Positions 43,836-56,060 are shown, counted from the stretch's first letter. The stretch: DNA of 64,000 nt from Adiantum capillus-veneris (GCA_014529385.2 CM043958.1:74581169-74645168); one strand, 5' to 3'. The notes: generated from the sequence alone by a model not told the origin. Made by a program: numbers and translations.

Positions 43836-44690
43836 CTCAAACAATTTGAGACTCGTGGTATTTTTCTTGAATCAGTTGAAAACCATGAGGCTAAAACTTA
43901 ATTTTAAGTCTCAAGGTGCCTAGATGGAATGGAGTCTTGAACTTAAGTTCGAGCCTCAAGCTGCCAATATGGGATGAAGTCTCAATCTTAAGTTTGAGCC
44001 TCAAGGTACAGTGGAAGCTCAAACTCTAGCTCGAGCCTCATGGCATTTTCCCTTGAATTGGTGGACACCACGAGGGTTAAGCGTACATTTGAGTCTCAAG
44101 AGCCTAGATGGGATGGAGGCTCAACTTAAACTCGAGCCTCATGGAATTTTTCCTTGAATTGGTAGACACCATGAGGCTCAATCTTACATTTGAGTCTTAA
44201 GCAACTTAGACGGGGATAGGGCTCAAACTTAAGTTCGAGCCTCAAGATGGGCACTCATTTAGATTAGAGGCTCAAACGTCATGTCATTCTCCCTTGAATA
44301 GGGTGGACACTACAAATCTCAAGCTTATGTTTGAGTCTCAAGCTGTTTAGATTGGGTGGAGGCTCAAACTTAAGTTCAAGCCTCAAGGTGGGCACCCATC
44401 TGGAGCGAGGGCTCAAATCTCTTGGCATTCTTCCTTGAATAGAGTGGACACCACGAAGCTCAAGCTTATGTTTGAGTCTTGAGTTGCTTAGATGGTGTGC
44501 TGGCTTGAACTTAAGTTCGAGCCTCAAGGTGGGCACCCATCTGGACTGGAGGCTCAAACCTCATGGAACGTTTCCTTGAATCGAGTGGCATCATACAGCT
44601 CAAGCTTGTGTTCAAGTCTTGAGCTACTTAGATAGGGTGGACGCTCGAACTTAAGTTCGATTATCAAGGTGGTGCTCATCTAGCATCGAA
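43836..44690 (+). repeat. ~140-bp tandem satellite carrying the CTTAAG palindrome
   Basis: CCTTGAAT landmarks at 44152, 44292, 44433 and 44574 give steps of 140, 141 and 141 bp; earlier, shorter steps are at 43865 and 44051. Each unit holds GGCTCAAACTTAAGTTCGAGCC, described here by its half GGCTCRAACTT, plus AAGGTGGGCACCCATCTGGA in the later units. Confidence 0.88.
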
Positions 44691-45390
44691 CTGTGAAGAA
44701 CCTCAACATATTGGTGACTCCGCGAAAGGAATCCCCAATGATGTGATTATGCTCAAACATGAGGTCTAGAATGACTCTCGATAGAGAGATCCTTCAAGCA
44801 TTGATACAATATGTGATGGCCTAGACTCTAATGATCCGTCGTGATACACTTTCCTCCGATGTTCCCTAACCAATTGAATACTACTGCAACACAACTGTGA
44901 TCTCCATGTTTCTTGGAGTGCAATCACAATACAACTCTTTTTGCATCCAAACGACGGCAACATCTGCGGGCAGAAGAGGTTGGTGTCCTATACTTGAAGT
45001 TGAGTTCTTATAGATAGTGGATGATGACTGTGCCCAGCCACCCTATCCACTCCACCTCGGGATGCGTGAGCATGGTGGCCCTCACCACTGGCGGTAGCTT
45101 TCCTAGGAGGAGGGCATGTGTTGACCCAAATTAACAAGGGTAGCTTTGCAAGAACAAGGGCATGAGGCAGTAGCTTTGAAGAACAAGGGCATCGTGCTGT
45201 AGACAAGAATTCACCTTGTCCTTGAAGCAGCAGAGGAGGAGTTGCCTTCAACGTTTACATAGGCCAACGGCTGCATTCCTGTGAGGATGAACAACTAGAG
45301 CTAGACATACACTAAAATGAAGTTTCAATTTCTTTTTTGCATATGCTAAGCGAAAAAGTCCTTAAAGTAAAAGTTGTTTTTCATGTCTCA
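44691..45390. other. No recognised gene
   Basis: A minus frame of 87 codons (45251-44988) has no known domain. Confidence 0.4.
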
Positions 45391-45840
45391 CTTGAAATGT
45401 GTAGCTCGTGCTAAAGAATCTAACAATTTTGATTGGCACTTCCGGTAGAGTAAAGCACAAGGGTCTCTATATCAACCTCTTGTCCAAGTCTTTGTTTTTC
45501 ATGAGAATGTTACCCCTAGGCTTTCTTTTTTTTAGTACAATATTAGCTGCATGGAATATGATGAGAAATGTTTCTTGTCAAGGTAGCAATGTTCACCATG
45601 GGGAAATGGATGAACTTAGAAGAATGGAACACGGCGATTGGCACTTTATTGTTTAGGTAGTATGCATGGTTTGGTCCATGAGCTAGTCATGAATTCTCTT
45701 TGAGGTCCTTTATAGTGTCCCAGGGTGACTCCCTCATCAATCGATGTATTGATGATTGTTGGAAGATGTTATGACTAGAATTTGTAATTTTTTGATCATT
45801 TTAATACAATTCACTCACCATTGTGAGTTCTAAAAAAAAG
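45391..45840 (+). mobile_element. LINE-type 3' end, copy C
   Basis: Ends with hairpin ACTCACCATTGTGAGT (45815-45830) followed by TCTAAAAAAAAG. Upstream text is 3'UTR-like; no ORF2 domain is readable. The hairpin matches fragment B on the other strand exactly. Confidence 0.6.
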
Positions 45841-46772
45841 GATTGTTGCTTATCATTTTTGCAAACTAGTACTTACCTCTTTTTTATTTTTGCTTGATGT
45901 TCCCACGTCCAACATACAGCACACATTTGACTTGCTGAAGCGGACCTCAAACCCTAGCTTGTGCTCTCTAGGGGGCAACCCCAATGATTGCACATCGGGT
46001 TGGGGGTCCTATTAGTGTGTCATCTAGGGGTCTTAGGGTGGATGCAGAGCAAACCGCATGCTCTATTGTTGTCGTGTGGGGATCGACATTGGCCAAGGGT
46101 GGATCCTAGGGTGGGGCTCTTGACTATCTGCATCCTTCCTGCCGGCGTTTGGGGCTTCCGGAATGGGTTTTTTTGTGACAAGGGCTTGGCAACTTCCCTT
46201 CTTCTCATGGAAGAGAACGAGCTCTCCCTACCATGGTCAAAGATTGATGTTTGTCAGCTTGAGGGTATTGTGGGTTTCATGGTCTCATGCTACCACCTAG
46301 ATTGCTTTGTATCGGTGATGTTATGGAGCTGTCTAGTGGTTTGCACCTTCAGTTGGTTTAGTGTTGGATTTTCCTTGTGGACCCATGTGGGTCGGTGATG
46401 GAGACGTCTTGGATCCGCCCATATTTTGGACTTATGCTCTGTATTTTGGTGACCTTGGAAACAACAAGTTAGCATGTGGCAGATGCTTGCTCTCCGGTGG
46501 CAGTTGAGTTGGCTTTCTTCCTGCTTCTTATTCCACATTAGTGCAACATGTAGGATGAGCAAGGTTATAAACACTATGCTTGGTTGGCTTCCATGTAGTC
46601 TTTGTTTATGGTTGTCTCCCATGATCAACCGATGTATGTGGTTTGAGTGTTATGATCTTGAAATCTTGTCAAGTGATGCCTTGGCTCGATGCAAGTAGGG
46701 CTTGCATCGTAATTTTTTTCGATTCTAATATAATTTGTACTCACTATATGTGAGTCTTGCCAAAAAAAAAAA
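45841..46772 (+). mobile_element. LINE-type 3' end, copy D
   Basis: Ends with hairpin ACTCACTATATGTGAGT (46739-46755) then CTTGCC and about 12 A. A 136-codon plus frame (45988-46398) inside it shows no domain. It is arranged head-to-tail after copy C. Confidence 0.6.
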
Positions 46773-46924
46773 ACACACATACACATCTAGACTTTTCCTC
46801 GTGTAGAGAGAGGATCGGAGATTGAAAGCTTGTCGCTCCATGCTAGACAGTTGCAAACATGTAAGCCATGGTTTCTTAGAGGCAAAAGAACAAAAGCGCA
46901 TGCCTATGTCAGTGGGGTGGAAGC

Positions 46925-47262
46925 ATGATATCCTCGAATGACAGCGTCTGCACCCCAAGTCAGAGTGGGCCCTTGAGACAGAGTTTGCAGAGTCTCGATG
47001 AAGGCAATGATGAGGGTCTCACAATGAAGTGTGACAACGTTGTCGACTACTTCCTTAAGCACCCACTCCCTCCAGAATTTCGACTCTACAAAGAAGCTGG
47101 GGAGCTTTATCCCACCAACAGCTAGTTACCTGCAACAAACTTACGAATTTTGTCAATCCTTTTCAACTAACAAGTGTCAAGGACATACAGGATCTTCAGC
47201 ACGCCAATGACTATCCTGACTCCATCGACATCCTTGACTCTGTGCAGGGCACAACTGGAAAC
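46925..47262 (+). pseudogene. Unidentified gene fragment
   Basis: A 66-codon frame (GPLRQSLQSLDEGNDEGLTM, then DNVVDYFLKHPLPPEFRLYK) stops at 47123. Another frame at 47146-47262 reads NFVNPFQLTSVKDIQDLQHA and PDSIDILDSVQGTTGN. Both look like real protein but I do not recognise them. They could be two parts of one frameshifted exon. Confidence 0.35.
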
Positions 47263-48048
47263 TAATTCACCCACATGTAGGTCTCTCTCTTTCTCTCTGT
47301 CTCTCTCTCGAATTCTCCTTGCACCATCTTTGCTCAGTCTATAGAATAATAGCTGCAAAAAGAGAGAGCCCTACATGAGCTTCTTCATAAAGTGAATGTC
47401 TCCGGCATGGATTGACACCACTTTCATGACTGAAATTTTTCTTCTTCTATCTGTATCATGCACTTCGCTTCTTTTCGTCTTTCATGAATGTTGTAGTCAG
47501 AAACATGGGCTATTTTTGGTGCCTACAAGTGCCCTCCATGAGCATCACCTTTGAGGAGCAATGAATTGTTGCCTCTCTGTCATGAAGCTTCACTTATTTG
47601 CCTCTTTCATGAGCTTTGTAGCCAAAAACCTCGGCTATTGTTGATGCCTGCACCGTAGCTTGTTATGTTGCAGTTGTTTTGTGAACCTTGCCTTTGCATA
47701 GAGCCTTTCACTGACTCTTTTGTGAGTCTCTCATATTCAATGCCAACTGCGCCCCATGTGCTTTTTATGCCTGCTCAAAGATCCTAGAAAAGATTACCCA
47801 AGAGCCCTACAAGATTTGCTACCTACTACGACCGTGCATTGTCAATTGGTGTGGGTTCTTGCTTCATCAAGATTGCATTTAGTTCATGTTGTGGGCAGAG
47901 TTAGCTCAAGGTATAATGTTTCTCTTGGTCATAAGCCATGGTTAAATGAAGGTGTTGGAAACATGAGCTAAGTTTTTGCTAAGTTCTATGTAAACATCTT
48001 ATTGCAAAATCCATTCATAATAAGGACTCTCTCTGTGTATCTATCTAA

Positions 48049-48051
<3 letters not shown>
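47263..48051. other. Non-coding with a diverged ~125-bp direct repeat
   Basis: 47482-47560 (TTTCATGAATGTTGTAGTCAGAAAC, GGCTATTTTTGGTGCCT) and 47605-47680 (TTTCATGAGCTTTGTAGCCAAAAAC, GGCTATTGTTGATGCCT) are clearly related. No gene is recognised. Confidence 0.6.
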
Positions 48052-48103
<52 letters not shown>

Positions 48104-48114
48104 CATCCATCCAT
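48052..48114. repeat. (CT)n followed by (CATC)n
   Basis: About 24 CT units then four CATC units. It borders the palindromic satellite. Confidence 0.96.
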
Positions 48115-48149
48115 GTGTCTTTATCTCATCAGATGCTTGAAGCCTCATA

Positions 48150-50900
48150 AGCCAAAATCACCACTCCGAGAGTCTCTAGCTCATGAGGCTCGCACTTGAG
48201 TTCGAGTCGCATGACCTAGAGACTCAATTTTCAAGCCTCCTAGAAAGCATTCGCAAAGGTCTCTTGTGTATGAGGTGGCTCGAGATTAATCTCAAGGCTC
48301 CAATTTAAGTTTGAGCCTCATGACCTAGGACCTCAATTTTCAAGCCTCCTAAGCTAGTGATTTTATCAAAGTTCTTTCTAGCTAGAAACCATTTGTCTCT
48401 AGCACATGAGGCGGCTCGAGATTAAGCTCAAGAGATTTTTGAATCAAAGACACTTGCAATAATCTTTCTAGTTGAGATTTTGGTATGAAGCTTCTGAGGC
48501 TCGAACTTAAGTTCGAGCCTCATGATTGTCACACTTAGTTTTAAGGCCTCATGAGCACTCAACTATGACTCGTTCTAGTTGAGCATTGAGTCTCTAGCTC
48601 TTAAGTCTAAGCCTCCCTCATGACTTGGACACTCAATTTTCAATGCTCATGAGCACTCTAGTAGAACTCTTTCTATGTAGAAACCATCTCAAAAAGTTTG
48701 TATCCCAGGAGGTTTGAACTGAGTCTCTACCTCATGTGGCTCGAGATTAAGCTCAAGATATTCTTGAGACAAAGACACTTGCAATACTCTTTCTAGTTGA
48801 GCATTTAGTCTATAGCTCATGAGGCTTGAACTTAAGTTCGAGCCTCATGACCTAGATGGATAGTTTTCAAGACTCGTGAGCACTCTAGTATGACTCCTCT
48901 AGTTGAGCATTTAGTCTCTGTCTTTGGGGCTCGAATTAACTTAAGTTCTAGCCTCATGACTTTCACACTCAATTTTCAATATTCATAAGCACTCTAATAG
49001 AGCTCTTTCTACCTAGAATTATCTGGAAGAGTTTGTATCTCACGAGGCTTCGATTGAGTCTTTACTTTCTATGGCTTGACATTAAGCACAAGAGCTTCTT
49101 GAGACAAACACACTTGCAATACTCTTTCTAGTTATTCATTCAATCTATAGCCTCATGACCGCCACGCTTAGTTTTCAAGCCTCATGAGCTAGAGACTCAA
49201 TGCTCCTGAGGCGTGAACTTAAGTTCAAGACTCATGACCATGATGCTTAGTTTTTAAGCCTCACGAGCACTTGACTATGACTTGTTCTAGTTGAGAATTG
49301 AGTCTCTAGATCTTAAGTTTGAGCCTCATGACTTGGACACTCAAATTTCAATGCTCATGTGAGCACTCTAGTAGAGCTCTTTCTACCTAGAAACTATCTG
49401 GAAAAGTTTGTATCCCAAGAGGTTTGAATTGAGTCTCTACCTCATGTGGCTCGAGATTAAGCTCAAGAGATGCTTGAGTCAAAGACACTTGCAATACTCT
49501 TCCTAATTGAGCATTCAGTCTATAGCTCATGAGGCTCGAACTAAAGTTCGAGACTCATGACCTAGATGGTTAGTTTTCAAGCCTCGTGAGCACTCTAGTA
49601 TGACTTGCTCGAGTTGAGCATTTAGTCTCTAGCTTCGGGGCTCAAACTTAAGTTCCAGCCTCATGACTTGCACACTGAGATTTCAATCCTCCTAAGCAAT
49701 CTAGTAGAGCTCTTTCTACCTAGACACTATCTGGAAGAGTTTGTATCTCACAAGGCTTGGATTGAGTCTTTACCTTATGTGGCTTGACATTAAGCACAAG
49801 AGATTCTCGAGACAAACACACTTGCAATACTCTTTCTAGTTGAGAATTCATTCTATAACTCTTGAGGTTTGAACTTAAGTTCGAGCCTCATCACCTGGAT
49901 GCTTAGTTTTCAAGCCTCATGAGCACTCTAGTATGAAGCGTTCTTGAGCATTTAGTCTCTAGCTCTAGGTCTCAAGCCTCATGAACTGGACACTCAATTT
50001 TCGATCCTCATGAACAATCTAGTAGAGCTCTTTTTACCTAGAAACTATCTGGAAGAGTTTTTATCTAACAAGGCTTGAATTGAGTATCTACCTTACGTGG
50101 CCGGAACTTATGTTTGAGTCTCATGACCTAATGAATCTATTTCTAAGCATCGTGAACACTCTAGTATGGCTCTTCCAAGCTGGAACCCATCTACAAGAAT
50201 CCTATCTCAAATCTCTAGTTCATGAGGGTCGAACTTAATTTTGAACCTCATGATTAGGAGACTCGCTTTTCAAGCCACATGAGCACTCTAGTAAAAAAAT
50301 CCTAGCTATGAATCATCTACATGAGTGTTGATCATGGTAAGTTCAAGAGCTTCATGATCCAAAGATTTTTGCAAATATCTTTCAAGTTGATATCCATCTT
50401 GAGAATTATCTAGGTCATGAGCCTCTTGACTCTCATGACCTAAAGACTCAATTATTAATCCTCATGAGAGGAATCTTTCTATTTAGAGACTATTTGGAAG
50501 ACTATCTATAGCACTAAGCGTGAGACCCTCTTTAGCTAGAGGCTCTTTGAGAAGTATTTCTAATTGACTTCCATTTTATAAAGTCTGGACATGATAAGGG
50601 CTCTTGACTCTGAAGCCTCATGACCTAGAGACTTAATATTCAAGGCTCATGAGCACTCTAGTAGACTCTTGACTCTTGAGCCTCATGACCCATAGATTCA
50701 AGACTCATGAGAACTCTAGTATCAATCTTTTTAGCTTCAAATCATTTGCAAAAGTCTCTTATATTTCATTGTGTATTGAACATAAGTTCAAGCCTCATGA
50801 GTTAGAGACTCTAGCAAAACATTTTCTAATTGATAGCAATCTTTATAAGTCTCTAGCTCATTAGTTTGGGCCTCATGACTTGGAGACTCAATTTCAATCC
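48150..50900 (+). repeat. 2.7-kb satellite of ~320-375-bp units carrying CTTAAG palindromes
   Basis: The landmark TAGARCTCTTTCTAC recurs at 48662, 48998, 49372, 49705 and 50023, giving steps of 336, 374, 333 and 318 bp. Each unit has about two palindromic sites. The clearest, 48495-48522, is a perfect 28-bp inverted repeat with half TGAGGCTCGAACTT. Between them lie TCATGAGCACTCTAGTATGA and TCTTTCTAGTTGAGCATT. Units decay after about 50.3 kb. No coding capacity. Confidence 0.9.
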
Positions 50901-51779
50901 TCATGAGTGCTCTAGTAATATGCTTTCTAGATAGAAACATTATCAAAAGTCTCTACCTCACCATGCTAATATTTATGTGATCATCCTTACCTAGAGACTC
51001 GTGAATCTATCTCCAAATTACTTCGTAATTTTTGCTTCATCTTGGTCTCTGGGTTGACAATTTTGGTAAGTGAGGATGTGGTGAAGGTAAAAAATGGTTT
51101 CTATGTGCTGAAAAGTTTGATATTTGATACTATTTGAAGTTACATTTTTCATGTCTCCTCCAAAGTTTTGATATCTCTCTTTGAAGGGACTCAATTTTTG
51201 TTTTGAGAGCACTAAACACTAGCATTTGGAGGAGACTTTTTGATATCACAATATGTGAAACATGCTAGAATCACGTTTTTGTTTGGGAAATCAAGGTGAT
51301 GTTAGAATACAAAACATATTATTTGAAATTGACAATTCAAGAAAGCCTAGAAAAATATAAATAACTTCACACTAGGGCTACATATGTGTTGGGTTAGCCC
51401 CTTGATGATGAATTGCCTACATAACTAAGGCTACTTGTTGATATCTTTTTGTTCTTCATTTGTTATCTTGGTGTTTCTTAACGTGAAAATTGCTTTAGTA
51501 GGGCTTGTAAACAAGTCCAGTTTTGTTTCTCGTTTGCTATCGGAGTTTCGTAATACTGTAGTCTTTGATGGTTCTTTTGATTCCATTGCCCTCTAGATGT
51601 CTTGAATTTGCAAACACTATATTGTTTTGAGTGGTACAATTTTTTATGGAAGTGCTATTCCTTAAAGCATTCTTCCTACATATCAACAATGTTAAAGTCA
51701 AAGTTTCAAATTTGTCATTGAATATACACAAAGAAATCTAGCTATGTGTTGAGGCTACAAAAATATGTTAACTAGAAAT
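50901..51779. other. AT-rich, no recognised gene
   Basis: Only short frames (64 codons or fewer) were seen. Confidence 0.5.
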
Positions 51780-52133
51780 TTATGATACCAACCTCTAGTC
51801 ACATATAGTAGCCTCGAATTACGTTTGAGCCTCATGCCCACATGCTAGTCTAGGTGAGGCATGTGAAGATTGAACTTAAGTTCAATCCTCATCTTAGTAT
51901 CCTACAATGCAACAAGAAAAGAGGCTTGAACTTATATTTGAGCCTCACATCCTTCTGCTAGTTCCTTGAACTACATTTGAGTATGTCCACTTGCTAGTTT
52001 AGGCAAGGCATCTGAGGTGCAAACTTAACTTCAATTCTCTCCTTAATATCCCACACAACCAAAACAAGTAAAGATTGAACTTAAGTTTGAGTCCCATTTT
52101 TATGTGCTAGTGCCTTAATTTCATATGGAACAA
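51780..52133. repeat. Degenerate palindrome-family repeats
   Basis: Variants such as TTGAACTTAAGTTCAATCCTC and GAACTTATATTTGAGCC recur three or four times about 100 bp apart. Confidence 0.65.
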
Positions 52134-53253
52134 AGGGTCCCCACAAATAACCAAGAGGTCAAATATAACAAAAAATACTCGAGTTTTAAGTCTCATTTAA
52201 AAAATGGGACTTGAATAATTCTCAAATTTCTTAAATGTGTGTTTAGGGTTTCCAGTGCAATGTTGTTTTTTTTTCACAGGTGGACGACGTGTTCCTCTGT
52301 ATTTGAATACGGGTAAGTGAACATTCACTTCAATCTCCAGGTATGCATCTATTGATTTGGTGCTATCCTAGTTTTTAGTATGCATTGCTTGGGTTTTTGA
52401 AGTTGTTTAAATATGATTGAATATTTCAAGGCCATGCCAAGGGCATTTCGAAACAGATCCAAACCTGTATATCCATGGTAATCCTTGCCAATAATTATGG
52501 CAAATGTGATGCTCCTAGCACACATTAAAAGAAATGTTAATAGTTCTAAAAATAAATTAAATACTTTTAGTTGCAATCTTTTGCAAGCCTTGCTGAAACA
52601 TCTGAACCATGATAGAAGGTGAAACAGTGATCACTTCTAGGTAGAAACAATGAGACTTTTTCATTAACAACTTAAAGCCTTGCTATATGTATAAACAACC
52701 ATCGATAATGTTGTTTAGCAGTACTTGTACCTGAACAAGTTATTCTAAGTATTCGACTATGTTTTTTTGTCATCCAAATTGCTCCTGATACGTCGTGCTG
52801 AAAATGGTCTAGAAAACAGATTTGACCAGCACCTAGGGACTTTGTCGTGACACATAATTGAAATAATGGCGCGAGTGTCAGTCTAGAGACTCATATTCTC
52901 CACATGTGGAATATGTCTCATGTAAAGATGTTTCTTTAAAAAAAAATACATCCTTCAAGTACTAGATGTACTTGAGTGTGGAGGTAACTACAAACACTCT
53001 ACGACGGGAATGAGAGGGACCCTCATAGCTTTGCTCCACATCGGCTAAACCGAATTCCTTGAGTCCCTAGAACATGTTGTATCCTATGTGATAACATGTG
53101 CCAAATCGAATCCTACAAGTGGATTCATAACAACACATATTTAGGAATTTTGGGAATTATTCAAGTCCCATTTTTTTAGAACGAGACTTAAAACTATAGT
53201 ATTTTTTGTTAATTTTGACCTCATGGTTGTTTGTGGGGACCCTTAGTGCCATA
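52134..53253. mobile_element. 1.1-kb TIR element built from family R
   Basis: Terminal inverted repeats of ~115-125 bp (52134-52258 and 53140-53253) begin TGG and end CCA, each next to TA, so a TA target duplication (Tc1/mariner-like) is possible. Both carry GGGTCCCCACAAA and GGGACTTGAATAATTC. The interior joins a family-R segment (52259-52450, plus orientation) to a second segment (52445-53140) inverted relative to 22600-23285. No transposase. It is a non-autonomous derivative. Confidence 0.85.
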
Positions 53254-54478
53254 TAAAGATGAGCCACTAGTCCATGAACATGGGGCGCAAACTTAAGTTA
53301 AAGCCTCACTCATTGGTGTCGTGTGAGATATTAAGAAGATAATTGAAATTAAGTTCGACCCTCACATGCCTCAAAATAGGACTTGAAATCTCAATATTTT
53401 TGACATGTTTTTTTGCCGTAGAGCCTTTAGATTGTGCACGGGTACTTCTTGTCACCGAATAGAATAAGGCACTAACATGTGGTTGGGATGTACGAGCTTA
53501 CATTTTTTTCCTCACCCACCTCACTTTCTTCATGTGACTCAATAAGCAACGGGGACACTATTGGGAACCTAAGTTTTAGGTTTTATAATTGAGCTGGGAA
53601 ATTTGACACTTATTCAAGTGACTCTTTGTATATCCCCATGAGAAAACCGGAAAAAAAATCATTTTCTATGCTTTTTAATCAGTGAGTATTCTTTTTTTAT
53701 TCATAACAATTGTACGTTCTATATATATTTTTTCCAGTCTAGATTGTCTTTCTTAGGTACTACTTGTTACAAACTGAGAACAAAAGTATCACTGAAAGAG
53801 ACACTAATTGTTTAAATATTGATTGGTAAAGACAAATTTCAAGTGAATAATACAAATTTTCTATTTTCTAACCTAAGGAAAAATCACCAAATTACACATG
53901 AATTGATTATTTATAAGATGTGGGAGTCGATATACTGGTGGTCCCCAATTGTCAGACATATAGACCCCAATTGTATTACATTAAATTGTAGGTGTCGTGA
54001 AAAACTACTCATCATAACAGTACACCCAACACTTTCCAAGCAAAAGTTCATGAGGTTGCATCTATACATATTCTTTCTGTGAGGTGTCTTGCCACTATGT
54101 TTATGTTTGCTTTGTTTTTCATTCCAACTTCCTCCTCCTCCGGGTACGTACATTGCAAGTTTTTCTTTCTAGTGTAAATTTTGTCTCAAGTAGTAGATTA
54201 CATGTGAAATGTTAAACTCCACCAAGAAAAGTTAAAATTTCATCTCTCTACTTTCCTACCATATGTCTGGTGCGCTTACTTTGAAATGATGCACTCTTCA
54301 TGAATAGAATTGGGAGATTGCTCTAGGAGTCCCTCTACGGGGTTAACTACTAAATTGTATCCTCAAATTTTTTGCATTGGTGGAGGTGCAAACTTAAAGC
54401 TCAAACTTAAGTTTAAGCCTCCACCGAGCCACGGAGACTTAAACTAAGTTTTATCCTTCTCCTTTTTTGTTTTTGGAA
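53254..54478. other. No gene; scattered palindrome-family remnants
   Basis: Remnants such as CAAACTTAAGTTAAAGCCTC at 53290 and CTCAAACTTAAGTTTAAGCCTCC at 54400 (core AAACTTAAGTTT). Otherwise AT-rich. Confidence 0.5.
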
Positions 54479-55235
54479 AAAGTCACAAAAGTGAGTGGGA
54501 GATGTATTAATCAAAAAATAACATTACAGACCCTGCTCACAATGAGCCATGGCACCACAAAAAACCACAATAGTCCTCAAAAAATTTCCATAACAGACAA
54601 CAGACCTGGCTTTTGTGCAGAGCCTCAACTATACGAAACATGTCATAAGAGATAGAGCAGATCTTGTACATAAGGTCGAAGAAGCTACCCAATACATGCT
54701 GCAACAGGGGGGGGTCCTTAGCCACCATCACCTCCCATGAGACAACCAACAACGGAGCACTCCTGCATCAGATGGAGTCCACCACCAAACACCCGAGCAT
54801 GCCCAGGATTTTGCAGGGGAGCCAAGCCCCATCAAATGACTGATTGGGTGTTGCCACCATGCTCATCAAATCTGTCACCCCTATGCGGAAGGTGTCGCCA
54901 AGTCAAAACAGAGAGAAATTAGCCACCATTTCAATCCATGTGGGCCCATGAGGGACAACCTCCATCGGATGTGCAAAAATAGGGGCCAACAATCCTACCA
55001 AGGACGAAGGGCACATGCCAGCAAGAGACTCCTCCCTCAAGCCATCCTTGGCCTTTTGCAAGCAGATCCCTCCCCCGTAACAGAGGCTCCACCATAGCTG
55101 GCAGCAACCAAGGGACAATGTGCACCCACCTCCCTCAGAGAGCCAGCCAATGATCCCTCTTGACTCGCATAGGAGTGCCGAAGTTGAAGCAATGCCCCTG
55201 CTCAAGGGTTTATTCAAATTGCAGAACAAAATCCT
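54479..55235 (-). mobile_element. LINE-type 3' end, copy E
   Basis: Minus strand. The 3' end at 54479-54502 reads CCCACTCACTTTTGTGACTTTTTCC, a diverged form of the shared hairpin plus tail. A 108-codon minus frame (55229-54903) shows no domain. The assignment rests on the hairpin-like end only. Confidence 0.4.
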
Positions 55236-55239
55236 CTAT

Positions 55240-56060
55240 AAGTTTTAGCCTTCTCCTAGGTGGAGTTTTAAGTTTGAGCTTATGATTGTTCTTTGGTAGA
55301 GGCTTACATTATTCTATGATTATTCTTGGGTGGAGGTTAGAACTTAAGTATGAACCTCTACCCGCCGTTCACCCAAGAACAATCATTGGCTCTTAGTCCT
55401 TAGGCACCTAAAGCTCGAACTTAAGTTCGGGCCTCCACCCAACAATAATCACAGGCTCTAACTTAAGCAACCTCCACCCATCCAAATTCTCAAAGTTAAG
55501 TTTGAACATTCACCCAAGAATCACAAGGAGGCTGGATCTTAAGTATATAGCCATGTTATTACATGCTATCATAGATTTATATATAGCTCCAACAACCTTG
55601 ACGAATACATCCCTACTTTAAGGACAAAGAGGCTTAAGTTATCTTGTGATTTTTCTTGGGTGGAGGCTCGAACTCAAGTTCGAGCCTCCACCCAAGAACA
55701 ATCGCTCGCTCGATCTTAGTCCTTAGGGACCCAAGGCTCCAAATTAAGTTTGAGCCTCCACCCAAGGATAATCAAAGGGTTTAACTTAAGAAACCTCCAT
55801 CCACCCAAAGGCTCAAACTTAAGTTTGAGCCTCCACCCAAGGATAATCAGAGGGTCTAACTTAAGCAACCTCCATCCACCCAAAGGCTCGAAATTAAGAA
55901 CAATCGCTTGCTCGATCTTAGTCCTCAGGCACCCAAGGCTCAAACTTAAGTTCGAGCCTCCACCCAAGGATAATCAAAGGGTTTAAGTTAAGAAACCTCC
56001 ATACACCCGCCGAAGGCTCAAACTTAAGTTTGAGCCTTCACCCAAGAATCACTATGAAGT
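55240..56060 (+). repeat. Palindromic repeat array, CCACCCAAG subfamily
   Basis: GAGCCTCCACCCAAG recurs near 55682, 55752, 55828 and 55954, with a variant at 56032, each preceded by AACTTAAGTTYGAGCC palindromes. Units are about 70-125 bp. The flanks differ from the 44- and 48-kb arrays, so this is a third subfamily. Confidence 0.85.

Noticed and set aside
46020-46628. Overlapping ORFs on both strands at 46 kb as host genes
   Set aside because: They sit in a LINE-type 3' region ending in the shared hairpin and poly-A, with no recognisable domain.
48150-50900. CRISPR-like array in the palindromic satellite
   Set aside because: Spacing is irregular, spacers are themselves repeated, and the context is a eukaryotic nuclear genome.
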